Source: Curtobacterium oceanosedimentum
GTDB taxonomy: Bacteria; Actinomycetota; Actinomycetes; Actinomycetales; Microbacteriaceae
Assembly (NCBI RefSeq): GCF_020297365.1
Contig: NZ_JAIXIG010000003.1
Coordinates: 1 to 64,000, forward strand
Direction: 5' to 3'
DNA: 64,000 nucleotides
This document shows positions 27,448-35,790 of the stretch, piece by piece. Under the pieces are notes generated by a model. That model worked only from the letters and a program-made list of their open reading frames with translations, was not told the DNA's origin and searched no databases. Both the position numbers and the translations under genes were made by a program. Positions within the stretch are counted from its first letter, which is position 1. Every line of letters begins with the position of its first letter.

Positions 27448-28259
27448 ATGGGGATCGAGTTCGACGACGCCGCGGCGTCGCGGTTGATCGACTGCGGTGT
27501 GGAGGTGGCGATGACCCTTCGAGCCAGCGGTGCACCGCGTCAGAGCATCGCCGACGCTGCGCTGCTCGACTTCGACGGCGCGTACTAGCGGTTGTTCGAG
27601 GCCGCACGGCTCACGGAGTCACAAGACCGGATCCGGCTGGCGAAGGCGCTCGAGTCCCTGGTCGAGTAGCTCCGGACCGTGCAGCGGCAGGCCGTGCTGC
27701 AGACGGCCTGCTGGCAACGGCATGGAAACAGCGCCGGTCCGAATCGTTCGCGGTCGTGTCCTGGGTCGGGTACCGCGCACCGGGCGCAGTCGAAGTCCCC
27801 AGCCAGGCGCGCGCCGCCGCGGGCGGGGCGAACCTCGCCTCGTTCCTCGACGGCATCCACGACAGCCGGGGCAGCGCGCCGCGGTCACTGACCGTCCTCG
27901 GGCACTCATACGGGTCCACCACCGCGGCCGAAGCGCTCGCGCAGACTCGGCACCGGGTCGACTCGCTCGTCACATACGGGTCCGTCGGGTTCACCGACAC
28001 CACGACTCCCGAGCACCTCAACGTGGACCATGTGTACGCGACCGAGGGGTCCGCTGACCACACAGCGATCCTCGGCCGGATCGGACGCACCGATCCACGC
28101 GACCTTCCGGACGTCGACACGTTCGGCGCTGACGATTCCCCTGGCGGCAGCGCCGTCACCGGGCACGACATGTTCCCGGACAGCGGCGTCGGCTACCTGT
28201 CCCGAGATGCCACCGCACAACAGACCATCGCGAAGATCATCGCGACGGGGAAGCCATGA
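27448..28259 (+). pseudogene. Broken alpha/beta hydrolase (DUF1023-like) gene
   Basis: From the ATG at 27448 (MGIEFDDAAASRLIDCG) the frame reads a WXG100-like helical N-terminus, but it hits in-frame TAG codons at 27586 and 27667. Near 27720 the coding signal moves to another frame, where a DUF1023 catalytic region appears: SWVGYRAP, then LGHSYGSTTAAEAL (GxSxG Ser), LVTYGSVG and a late HDMFPDSGVGYLS (His). Part of the normal middle region seems deleted. Intact relatives are usually linked to type VII-like secretion or polymorphic-toxin loci. The stop overlaps the next lipoprotein start (ATGA), so the gene once drove that lipoprotein's translation. Confidence 0.7.
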
Positions 28260-28936
28260 TGAAGACCATGCGACCGATGCTCCGTGCCATCACGACTGCA
28301 GCCCTGGCCCTCGGGCTGCTGTCGGGGTGCACGGCAGGAGGAAACCAGATGCCCACCGACGCAGCCGGCCTCACTCAGCACGACGTCGCCGAGATGTCCC
28401 TGCACCAAGAGTTCGACGCCTACCGCGACCACTACGAACACATGCAGCAACTCCTACGGAACGCGCAACTCCACGTCCACGAGGGCGAATGGGAATGGGG
28501 CGGCGGCGGCGACGTCCCCGGCATCGGCGGAGACGGCGTCGCACCCCTGCCCGGCTCAGACACGAAGAACAGCTACGACATGAGCGCCACCCGGCTCTGG
28601 TCCCCACCCAGCGGCACCGACCAACAGCAGGCACTCAAACCGATGATCGACTACTTCACCGAGCAGGGCTGGACCATCGAACGCCGCACCATCACCGGCG
28701 ACTACGAGGTCTGGGCCACCACCGGTGACGGCTGGCAGATCCAGTACACCGCTCAAGAGAACGGCGACAACCCCCTCACCGTCTACAGCGAACCCTTCTG
28801 GACAAACGACGCGCACAAGCTCCGGCGAGCCGTAGCAGGTCGCTCCCGCGCCGACTTCCCCGATCGGTCCCTCCCCGGCGTCTACCCGGACTTCCCCGAG
28901 TGGGACGATCCCATCATCAACCCGCCGAAGATCTGA
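28256..28936 (+). CDS. Lipoprotein, copy A of a tandem pair
   Basis: The 226-residue protein has a lipoprotein signal with lipobox LLSGC and no known catalytic motif. The mature part is rich in His, Trp and Tyr with LHQEFDAYRDHYEHMQQLL, GEWEWGGGG and LPGSDTKNSYDMSATRLWSP. GGGGAAG precedes the ATG, which overlaps the pseudogene stop. Codon use (many CAA, GAA, CAC) differs from the flanking genes, which favour CAG and GAG; this suggests acquisition. Its tandem paralogue follows 4 bp later. Position behind a DUF1023 gene fits an immunity or accessory lipoprotein, but this is inference. Confidence 0.8.
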   Translation: MMKTMRPMLRAITTAALALGLLSGCTAGGNQMPTDAAGLTQHDVAEMSLHQEFDAYRDHYEHMQQLLRNAQLHVHEGEWEWGGGGDVPGIGGDGVAPLPGSDTKNSYDMSATRLWSPPSGTDQQQALKPMIDYFTEQGWTIERRTITGDYEVWATTGDGWQIQYTAQENGDNPLTVYSEPFWTNDAHKLRRAVAGRSRADFPDRSLPGVYPDFPEWDDPIINPPKI

Positions 28937-28940
28937 ACCG

Positions 28941-29600
28941 ATGCTCCGGTCCCTCGTGACGGCGATCCTCGAGTTGGGACTTCTCAGCGGCTGCGTCGCC
29001 GGAGGAACCCGAGCGTCCACCGACGCAGCCGGCCTGACCCGCGACGACATCGCCGGGTTGTCCCTGCACCAAGAGTTCGACGCCTACCGCGACCACTACG
29101 AACGCATGCAGCGGCTCCTGCGGGACGCGCAACTCCATGTCCACGACGGCGAATGGGAGTGGGGCAGCGGCGACGACCTGCCCGGGATCGGCGGAGACGG
29201 CGTCGCACCCTTGCCCGGCTCCGACACCAAGAACAGCTACGACATGAGCACCACACGACTCTGGTCCCCACCCGGCCCCACCGACCAGCAACGCGACCTG
29301 CAACCGATGATCGACTACTTCACCGAACAGGGCTGGGACATCGAACACCGCACCATCACCGGCGACGAAGAAGTTTGGGCCACCACCGGCGACGGCTGGC
29401 AGATCCAGTACACCGCCCAGGAGAACGGCGGCAACCCCATCACCGTCTACAGCGAACCCTTCTGGACCAACGACGCCAACGCGCTCTCGACGGCCATCTA
29501 CGGACGCTCGACCGTCAAGTTCCCTGATCGGTCCCTCCCCGGCGTCTACCCGAACTTCCCCCAGTGGGACGACCCAGTCGTCAACAACCCGAAGATCTGA
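28941..29600 (+). CDS. Lipoprotein, copy B of a tandem pair
   Basis: The 219-residue paralogue of the preceding gene shares most of its sequence (TDAAGLT, SLHQEFDAYRDHYE, APLPGSDTKNSYDMS, EPFWTNDA, FPDRSLPGVYP). The genes end alike (CCGAAGATCTGAACCGAT follows both coding ends), the scar of a tandem duplication. Divergence is greatest in a C-terminal stretch (ANALSTAIYGRSTVKF against AHKLRRAVAGRSRADF). The signal peptide is shorter and has Glu in its hydrophobic core (ILELGLLSGC), so export may be weakened. There is no own Shine-Dalgarno; translation probably relies on the upstream copy. Confidence 0.78.
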   Translation: MLRSLVTAILELGLLSGCVAGGTRASTDAAGLTRDDIAGLSLHQEFDAYRDHYERMQRLLRDAQLHVHDGEWEWGSGDDLPGIGGDGVAPLPGSDTKNSYDMSTTRLWSPPGPTDQQRDLQPMIDYFTEQGWDIEHRTITGDEEVWATTGDGWQIQYTAQENGGNPITVYSEPFWTNDANALSTAIYGRSTVKFPDRSLPGVYPNFPQWDDPVVNNPKI

Positions 29601-29628
29601 ACCGATCGAGCACCACGACGGCTCCGGT

Positions 29629-30426
<798 letters not shown>

Positions 30427-30434
30427 GACGGCGC

Positions 30435-31037
30435 TCAGTGCACGCGGTCCGGGCGGGAGGACCCCGACCCGCCACGAGCGATCTCGAGCAGCACCGGCAG
30501 GCGTTCGCCGAGCAGGGCGTCGAGGTCGGCGACGACGGCCTCGACCCGTTCGGTGATCTCGCGCGGCGCGGCACCCCGGCGCGGACGGACCCGCACCCGG
30601 ATCGCCCGACCACCACGGACCCGGTAGACGTCGACGGCGAGCGAGCCGACCTGGGGCATCTCGCCGATGGCCGAGGAGAGCGCGTGCTGCACGGCCGTGG
30701 ACTCGATGCGCACCGAACCGGCGACGCCGTCGGCCGAACCGTCGCTGTCCACGACGGTGCCCTCGCGGCCACCGCCGAGCGTCGTCAGCACGACGAGCGC
30801 GAGCACGCCGAGCACGACGCCACCGCCGAGCACGCAGGTCCAGGCGAACACCGAGTCGTCACGCGACGCCCCGGTGCCGAGTCCGGCGAGGACATCGCCG
30901 ACCGTGCGCCACCACGAGGCGACGAGGGGCAGCCCCTGCGCGGTCTGCACCAGGATCGCGGCGACCCCGGCGACGAGCAGGACGAGCCCGAGCACGACGA
31001 GCGCCGTCCGGCCGAGCCCACGGTTCGTGGCGTTCAT
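30435..31037 (-). CDS. AmaP-like alkaline-shock membrane-anchor protein
   Basis: The 200-residue protein has two membrane helices (ALVVLGLVLLVAGVAAILV and a second near residues 65-85) followed by a cytoplasmic alpha/beta domain (VDVYRVRGGRAIRVRVRP). This is the layout of AmaP, which tethers Asp23 to the membrane in Staphylococcus. It is last of the five overlapping genes; its ATG overlaps the preceding stop. A membrane-anchoring role for the Asp23 proteins encoded upstream is inferred from family and position. Confidence 0.75.
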   Translation of the reverse strand: MNATNRGLGRTALVVLGLVLLVAGVAAILVQTAQGLPLVASWWRTVGDVLAGLGTGASRDDSVFAWTCVLGGGVVLGVLALVVLTTLGGGREGTVVDSDGSADGVAGSVRIESTAVQHALSSAIGEMPQVGSLAVDVYRVRGGRAIRVRVRPRRGAAPREITERVEAVVADLDALLGERLPVLLEIARGGSGSSRPDRVH

Positions 31038-31687
31038 CCGTCCACCCGCCCGGTCGGCTGCACCCGGACCCGTGCAGCGAGCCGCGGCTGCGCGTCGATC
31101 GCGACGAACTCCCGCTCGACGGCCTCGGTTGCGGCGACCGCGGGGACGTCCACCCCGGCTGCTGGACGGAGCACGACGTCGACCGTGCGACGGCCGACGG
31201 TGCCCACGGCGGCGTCGGCGCCCAGACGGGTCGCGGATCGGGCGGCGCGGGCCGCAGCGGAGGCAAGGACCTCGTCGTCGACGACCACTGCGAGCCGGTC
31301 GGACGACATCACGTGCCGCGGACGCCGCTGGGGCAGGATCCCCTGCAGCAGGAGGACGAGGCCGATCAGGGCCACGACGGCACCGATCCCGATCACGATG
31401 GTGGTGTCGAGGCCGTCCGGAGCGGCGAGCGCGGCGTCGACCACCGCACGGGGGTCGACGCCGAGCACGTTCTGGTCGAGCAGGACGAGTGCGCCGGCGA
31501 AGACCGCGGCGGCGGCGAGCACCAGGGCGATGAGCATCGCGACGACGACGGCGCCCGAACGGGAGACGTGGGTCTCGCGGCGCAGCAGGCGGCGGTGGGT
31601 GGCGTGGTGGTCGTCGGGCGAGGGGCCGGCGGGGGCGATCGGATCGGCGTTGCCGCCGGCGGGATCGACGGCTGTGGCGGCGGTCAC
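31034..31687 (-). CDS. DUF6286-type membrane protein of the Asp23 operon
   Basis: The 217-residue protein has two membrane helices (VVVAMLIALVLAAAAVFAGA and TIVIGIGAVVALIGLVLLL), then a soluble C-domain with RTVDVVLRPAAGVDVP. Its layout and position match DUF6286-type proteins found in actinobacterial Asp23 clusters. It overlaps both neighbours by four bases (GTGA upstream, ATGA downstream). Role: probably part of a membrane complex with the AmaP-like protein. Confidence 0.65.
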   Translation of the reverse strand: MTAATAVDPAGGNADPIAPAGPSPDDHHATHRRLLRRETHVSRSGAVVVAMLIALVLAAAAVFAGALVLLDQNVLGVDPRAVVDAALAAPDGLDTTIVIGIGAVVALIGLVLLLQGILPQRRPRHVMSSDRLAVVVDDEVLASAAARAARSATRLGADAAVGTVGRRTVDVVLRPAAGVDVPAVAATEAVEREFVAIDAQPRLAARVRVQPTGRVDG

Positions 31688-32055
31688 CGGACCCTCCGTG
31701 GGGTGTCCACGACCGACGAGGCGAAGGTCACGGTCACGCGGGCGACCTGTCGGCCGGTGATGGTCCGGAAGCGCGCGGCGATCGTGCCGCGAGCGCGGTG
31801 CGCCGTGGTGACGACGGGTTCGTCGGGGAGTGCGTGCGAGCCCAGCACCGGCAGGGCGAGCGGGGCGGTGATCTCGACCGCCAGCGCGCCGCGACCGTCG
31901 TCGGCGACCCGGGCACGGACCTCCCGGAAGGCCACGCGCAGCGCTTCCGAGGCGACCGCCTGCGCGGTGTGGACCAGGGCCGACGTGCCGATGCGGTCGG
32001 AGCCTGGGAGTCGCACGCCGCTGTCGCCGGTCGGGGCGACGGCGGCCTCGCTCAC
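31684..32055 (-). CDS. Asp23/Gls24-like protein (short, second copy)
   Basis: The 123-residue soluble protein keeps the alpha-beta pattern of Asp23 (TAQAVASEALRVAFREVRAR ... ALAVEITAPLALPV ... QVARVTVTFASSV) but lacks the conserved GVxAL segment of the first operon gene. It may be a diverged Asp23 paralogue. Its GTG overlaps the preceding stop. It has no membrane helix, so it is probably cytoplasmic and bound to the membrane partners of the operon. Confidence 0.6.
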   Translation of the reverse strand: MSEAAVAPTGDSGVRLPGSDRIGTSALVHTAQAVASEALRVAFREVRARVADDGRGALAVEITAPLALPVLGSHALPDEPVVTTAHRARGTIAARFRTITGRQVARVTVTFASSVVDTPRRVR

Positions 32056-32243
32056 GACGAGCTCCGGCGTCCGCGCAGCACGTCGAGCAGGCGGCGGAGG
32101 TCGACGTCACCCGTCACGATGCGGGCGACCAGCCCGCCGACGGCCATGCAGACCGCGACGACCACGAACGCCCAGAACCCGAGCGTCACGGCGACGATCG
32201 CGAGCAGGGCGCCGACGCCCATCCCGACGACGGTGGCGTTCAC
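32052..32243 (-). CDS. Small membrane protein (DUF2273-like)
   Basis: The 63-residue protein has two closely spaced hydrophobic segments (GALLAIVAVTLGFWAFVVVA and VCMAVGGLVARIV) and a basic C-terminus (RRLLDVLRGRR). Size and position next to asp23 match DUF2273-type proteins. ATGA overlap with asp23 and GTGA overlap with the next gene show tight coupling. Function unknown; likely a subunit of the membrane anchor. Confidence 0.7.
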   Translation of the reverse strand: MNATVVGMGVGALLAIVAVTLGFWAFVVVAVCMAVGGLVARIVTGDVDLRRLLDVLRGRRSSS

Positions 32244-32725
32244 CGGACCCGACCGTCCCGGGTGTCGGGCTCGTCCGCGACGCCGTTGAGCGCCGGGATG
32301 TTCACGTCGTTGATGGCGATGTTGACCTCCGTGACCTCGAGGCCGACGAGTTCGGTGACGGCGTTCGTGACCGCTGCGCGCACGGCCGAGGCGACCTCCA
32401 TCATGGGCGTCGGGTAGTCCACGACGATCGTCAGGTCGACGGCGACCTGCGTCTCGCCGACCTCGACGCGGACGCCCTGTCCGAGCGCGCTCGACCCGAT
32501 GGCGTCGCGGATGGCGCCGAACGCGCGTGAGGCGTTGCCGCCGAGCGCGAAGACGCCGGGGACGTCACGGGCGGCGATGCCCGCGACCTTCGCGACGACG
32601 GTGTCGTCGATGATGGTCCTGCCCTTGGCGGTGACCTGCGTCGTGGTGGTGCCCGCGGGCGTGCCCACGGTTGCGGTGCCGCCCCCGGTGGTGGTCCCGT
32701 CGACGCGGTTGCTCGTCGTTGCCAT
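32240..32725 (-). CDS. Asp23/Gls24 family envelope stress protein
   Basis: The 161-residue protein has a 30-residue Thr/Gly-rich N-terminal tail and then the Asp23 core: IDDTVVAKVAGIAARDVPGVFALGG, VEVGETQVAVDLTIVVDYP and VTEVNIAINDVNIP (given here as separate short blocks of one domain: IDDTVVAKVAGIAAR, DVPGVFALGG, VAVDLTIVVDYP, VNIAINDVNIP). Asp23 is an abundant membrane-associated protein linked to envelope stress. The ATG at 32725 has CGGAGG seven bases upstream and heads the five-gene operon. Confidence 0.88.
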   Translation of the reverse strand: MATTSNRVDGTTTGGGTATVGTPAGTTTTQVTAKGRTIIDDTVVAKVAGIAARDVPGVFALGGNASRAFGAIRDAIGSSALGQGVRVEVGETQVAVDLTIVVDYPTPMMEVASAVRAAVTNAVTELVGLEVTEVNIAINDVNIPALNGVADEPDTRDGRVR

Positions 32726-32842
32726 TGCTGCCTCCGATGCGCTCGATTGCTGGCCTCCAGCGAACACCATCGTGCCGGACGCCGCCCAGGCGACGCACCC
32801 GCCCCGCCCCGTGGTCAGCAGGCACCGGTAGGTTCTTGTTCC

Positions 32843-33679
32843 ATGCGCGTGGCGACCTGGAACGTGAACTCCGTCCGCACCCGAGTGGGACGGATCGTCG
32901 ACTGGCTGGTGCGCGAGGACGTCGACGTCCTCGGCATGCAGGAGATCAAGTGCAAGCCCGAGCAGTTCCCCGTCGCGGCGTTCGAGGCCGCCGGGTACCA
33001 CGTCGAGGCGCACGGCCTGAACCAGTGGAACGGCGTCGCGTTCGCCAGCCGCCTGCCGATGGAGGACGTCACCCGCGACTTCCCCGGCCAGCCCGGGTTC
33101 CTCAAGGGCCACGAGGGGCCGGACCTGCCGGTCGAGGCCCGGGCGATCGGCGTCACCGTCGACGGCGTGCGCCTCTGGAGCCTGTACGTGCCGAACGGCC
33201 GCGAGGTCGGCGACCCGCACTACGCCTACAAGCTCGACTGGCTCGCCCAGCTGGCCGACCGCACCACGGAGTGGATCGAGGCGTCGCCGGAGACCCCGCT
33301 CGCGCTGATGGGTGACTGGAACGTCGCGCCGCTCGACCAGGACGTCTGGGACGTGCGGGTCTTCGAGGGGTCGACGCACGTCAGCGAGCCCGAGCGCGCT
33401 GCGTTCCGCGAGTTCGAGGCACGGGGCCTGCAGGACGTCGTCCGCCCGATCGTGCCGGACGGCTACACCTACTGGGACTACAAGCAGCTGCGGTTCCCGC
33501 GCAACGAGGGCATGCGCATCGACTTCGTGATGGGGTCGCAGGCCTTCGCCGACGTCGTCACCGACGCGTCGATCCACCGGAACGAGCGGAAGGGCGACGC
33601 CCCGAGCGACCACGTGCCCGTGGTGGTCGACCTCGACCTGGACACGTCGCTCGACGACGACCGCCCGATGATCTTCTGA
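32843..33679 (+). CDS. xthA: Exodeoxyribonuclease III (AP endonuclease)
   Basis: The 278-residue enzyme repairs abasic sites in DNA. Family motifs are in place: ATWNVNSVR, GMQEIKC (metal-binding Glu), YVPNGR, GDWNVAP (Asp and Asn), IDFVMGS and the catalytic SDHVPV. The TAGGTT -10 lies eight bases before the ATG, suggesting a leaderless transcript. The C-terminus ends DDDRPMIF, which resembles the acidic, Phe-ended tail of SSB proteins. A GGCCAGG/CCTGGCC hairpin follows 15 bp after the stop. Confidence 0.94.
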   Translation: MRVATWNVNSVRTRVGRIVDWLVREDVDVLGMQEIKCKPEQFPVAAFEAAGYHVEAHGLNQWNGVAFASRLPMEDVTRDFPGQPGFLKGHEGPDLPVEARAIGVTVDGVRLWSLYVPNGREVGDPHYAYKLDWLAQLADRTTEWIEASPETPLALMGDWNVAPLDQDVWDVRVFEGSTHVSEPERAAFREFEARGLQDVVRPIVPDGYTYWDYKQLRFPRNEGMRIDFVMGSQAFADVVTDASIHRNERKGDAPSDHVPVVVDLDLDTSLDDDRPMIF

Positions 33680-33694
33680 TCGGAGTCGGGTCCG

Positions 33695-33711
33695 GGCCAG
33701 GAGCCCTGGCC
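33695..33711 (+). terminator. Short hairpin after xthA
   Basis: GGCCAGG-AGC-CCTGGCC, 7-bp perfect arms with a 3-nt loop, 15 bp after the xthA stop. The remaining gap to 33820 holds a TAGGTT -10 candidate near 33779-33784 for the next gene. Confidence 0.5.
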
Positions 33712-33819
33712 GAGGGGGCACTGTCCGGCTCTGTTACGCCCGGCGTCCGCCGTCGTTGAGCCGTCCGTCACGCCGACGTAGGTTTCCTGCACCGACCCCC
33801 TCCGAGAGCAGGTGAAGCC

Positions 33820-34068
33820 ATGTCCCGCACGACGATCCTTCCCATCCAGCGCCTCATGGCGACCGCGGCCCCCGGAGCGTGGCGCGACGGCATCGTCGTC
33901 GAGACCCGCGCCGCCGACGCCGTGGTGGTGTTCCTCGACGGGAGCACCACGCAGCTGCGGGTGGCGGGCGCCGACGGCGTCCTGTCGGTCGGCGAGCCGG
34001 TCGCCCACCACCCGGTCGCAGAGATCCTCAGCGCCGGCGGTCGGCAGACCACCGCACGCGTCGCGTAG
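33820..34068 (+). CDS. Hypothetical protein (82 aa)
   Basis: A small soluble protein of a beta-rich type (GIVVETRAADAVVVFLDGST, TQLRVAGADG) that could form a small barrel. No family was recognised. GCAGGTGAAG precedes the ATG and codon use is typical of the genome. It converges with the copper-binding gene, 15 bp apart, with no room for a terminator. Confidence 0.65.
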   Translation: MSRTTILPIQRLMATAAPGAWRDGIVVETRAADAVVVFLDGSTTQLRVAGADGVLSVGEPVAHHPVAEILSAGGRQTTARVA

Positions 34069-34083
34069 CGCGGGCGGAGTGGT

Positions 34084-34491
34084 TCAGGCGGCCATCGCGT
34101 CGAGCATCGCCTGGCACTTCGACACCATCTCGTCGCAGGCCATGGCGCAGTAGCGGCACGACTCGTCCATGTCCTGGTGCTGGCGGCACTCGGCGGCACA
34201 CGCGGTACCCATCGCGACGACGGCCGTGAGCATCGCCTGCATCGCGGCGGTGTCCATCCCCATCGGACGCATCATCATCCGCATGCCGGTGTCGGCGAGC
34301 ATCGCCGTGTTGGAGCACATCGCGGCGCAGGTGGCCATCTCGCCGCCCATCCGCATGTCGGCCGCGGAGCACATCGTCGCCGCCATCGACGCGGCGTTCA
34401 TCGCCATCATCGTGTCCTGCATCATGTCCATGTCCATCTCCATGGGCATGTCCGTCATCGACATGTTCTTCATCATCGCCATCGTGTCCAT
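34084..34491 (-). CDS. Four-helix bundle copper-binding protein (Csp-like)
   Basis: The 135-residue protein is extraordinarily Met-rich (MDMDMMQDTMMAMN, MRMMMRPMGMD) and has Cys placed on helix faces (ATMCSA, TCAAMCSN, ACAAECRQH, SCRYCAMACDE, VSKCQAM). This matches the Csp/DUF326 copper-storage fold, in which Cys point into a four-helix core and bind many Cu(I) ions. The start is the ATG at 34491, seven bases from GAGGAG; an upstream ATG has no ribosome site and would place that site inside the gene. No export signal is seen, so a cytosolic store is likely. Confidence 0.88.
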   Translation of the reverse strand: MDTMAMMKNMSMTDMPMEMDMDMMQDTMMAMNAASMAATMCSAADMRMGGEMATCAAMCSNTAMLADTGMRMMMRPMGMDTAAMQAMLTAVVAMGTACAAECRQHQDMDESCRYCAMACDEMVSKCQAMLDAMAA

Positions 34492-34575
34492 CGCCGGTCT
34501 CCTCGTCGTGGTCATCGGTCACGGAGCGGTTCGCCCCGCGTGCCCGCCAGGGTACGCGCGCGCCGTCCACGCTCC

Positions 34576-34626
34576 GTGAGCAGATGTGGTCGAGTCGGCG
34601 GACGCGACCCGACCCTTCCTGCGCAC
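34576..34626. repeat. 51-bp palindromic element, copy 4 (degenerate)
   Basis: Same length and layout as copies 1-3, with GTGAGCAGA at the left end and TGCGCAC at the right, but only about 15 of 21 arm positions still pair. It lies in the 290-bp gap between the copper-protein gene and the AEC transporter gene, next to two other hairpins. Confidence 0.6.
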
Positions 34627-34650
34627 CATCCGCGGTGGTCGCCACCACGG

Positions 34651-34698
34651 GACGGACGGGAGGCCCGGTGCGGCCCCGCCACGGGCCTCCCGTCGGTC
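34651..34698. terminator. Hairpin, GACGGGAGG palindrome family
   Basis: GACGGACGGGAGGCCCGGTG faces CACGGGCCTCCCGTCGGTC across a short loop, with one bulge and one mismatch. It is downstream of the AEC transporter gene (minus strand). Confidence 0.6.
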
Positions 34699-34732
34699 GC
34701 GGCGCGCGTCCACCCCGCCCCGCCCCGCGGGT

Positions 34733-34771
34733 GACGCCGGCGTGTCCGCACGACGCCCACACGCCGGCGTC
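34733..34771 (-). terminator. Hairpin after the AEC transporter gene
   Basis: Perfect 13-bp arms GACGCCGGCGTGT / ACACGCCGGCGTC with a 13-nt loop, 10 bp past the stop. The GACGCCGGCGTC core recurs three times near 43.65 kb. Confidence 0.65.
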
Positions 34772-34781
34772 CCGACGATCG

Positions 34782-35714
34782 CTACGGGTGCAGCAGGGCG
34801 GCGATCGCGACGAGCACGGGCACCGAGCCGAGCGTCGTGACGAGCACGACGTCCCGCGCCACCGGGACCGCGGCCCCGTACCGCTGCGCGTAGTTGAAGA
34901 CGTTCTGCGCCGCCGGCAGGGCGCCGAGGGTGGTGAGCACGAAGACGTCCTGGTCGCTCAGGCCGAACACGAACCGGGCGAACACGAACGCCACCGCCGG
35001 CATCACCACGAGCTTGATCGACGACGCCACGATGACGTCGGTGCGGATCGCCGGGTCCCGCAGCGGGGTCGCACCGTGCAGGCTCATCCCGAACGACAGC
35101 AGCACGACCGGCACCGCGGCCGCTCCCACCAGCGAGAACGGCTCGAGCACCGGATCCGGCAGGGTGATGCTCGTGGCCGAGCACACGAGCCCGACGAGCG
35201 AGGCGATGATGATCGGGTTCCGGAACGGCCCGGCGATCCGGCGTCCCCACCCGCCGGCACCAGCGGTCGCCGCGTCGAGGATCGTCAACGCGATCGGGGC
35301 CATCACGACGAGCTGCAGCAGAATCACCGGGACGACCGCCGTCGCCTGCCCGAGCACGTAGACGGCGACCGGCAGCCCGATGTTGTTCGCGTTCACGTAG
35401 CTCGAGGCCAGCGCCCCGACGGTCGTCGTGGTGACGGGTCGGCGCAGCACCAGACGGAACACGGCGGCAGCAGCGAGGGCGACCACGGCGGCGCTCAGCA
35501 GCGAGACCCAGAGCATCGACGACAGCAGCGACGCGATGTCCGCCGTCGCGATGGTGTGGAACAGCAGGCACGGCATCAGCACGAAGAACGCGAGCCGGCT
35601 CATCACGAACTGCGCGTGCGGACCGAGCAGTCCGGTGCGCCCGACGACGTACCCACCGGCGATGATCGCGCCGATGATCGCGAAGCCGATCAGCACGCCA
35701 CCCATCGCGTCCAT
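34782..35714 (-). CDS. AEC (auxin efflux carrier) family transporter
   Basis: The 310-residue protein has ten hydrophobic segments in two similar halves with polar breaks, including YVNANNIGLPVAVYVLG and ASSIKLVVMPAVAF, typical of AEC transporters that export organic acids such as malate or related anions. The substrate is not inferable. An ATG at 35705 is an alternative start, as the GCGAGG ribosome site touches the first ATG. It is monocistronic. Confidence 0.88.
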   Translation of the reverse strand: MDAMGGVLIGFAIIGAIIAGGYVVGRTGLLGPHAQFVMSRLAFFVLMPCLLFHTIATADIASLLSSMLWVSLLSAAVVALAAAAVFRLVLRRPVTTTTVGALASSYVNANNIGLPVAVYVLGQATAVVPVILLQLVVMAPIALTILDAATAGAGGWGRRIAGPFRNPIIIASLVGLVCSATSITLPDPVLEPFSLVGAAAVPVVLLSFGMSLHGATPLRDPAIRTDVIVASSIKLVVMPAVAFVFARFVFGLSDQDVFVLTTLGALPAAQNVFNYAQRYGAAVPVARDVVLVTTLGSVPVLVAIAALLHP

Positions 35715-35790
35715 CCTCGCATCCCGTCGTGCACCGTGTGACGTCGCTCAGGTCGGAAATGCGTACGCATGGAATACCGTTGAGCCCACC

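Noticed and set aside
27586..27669. Read-through or recoding of the two TAG codons in the DUF1023 gene
   Set aside because: No recoding signal is seen, and the later frame change shows ordinary gene decay.
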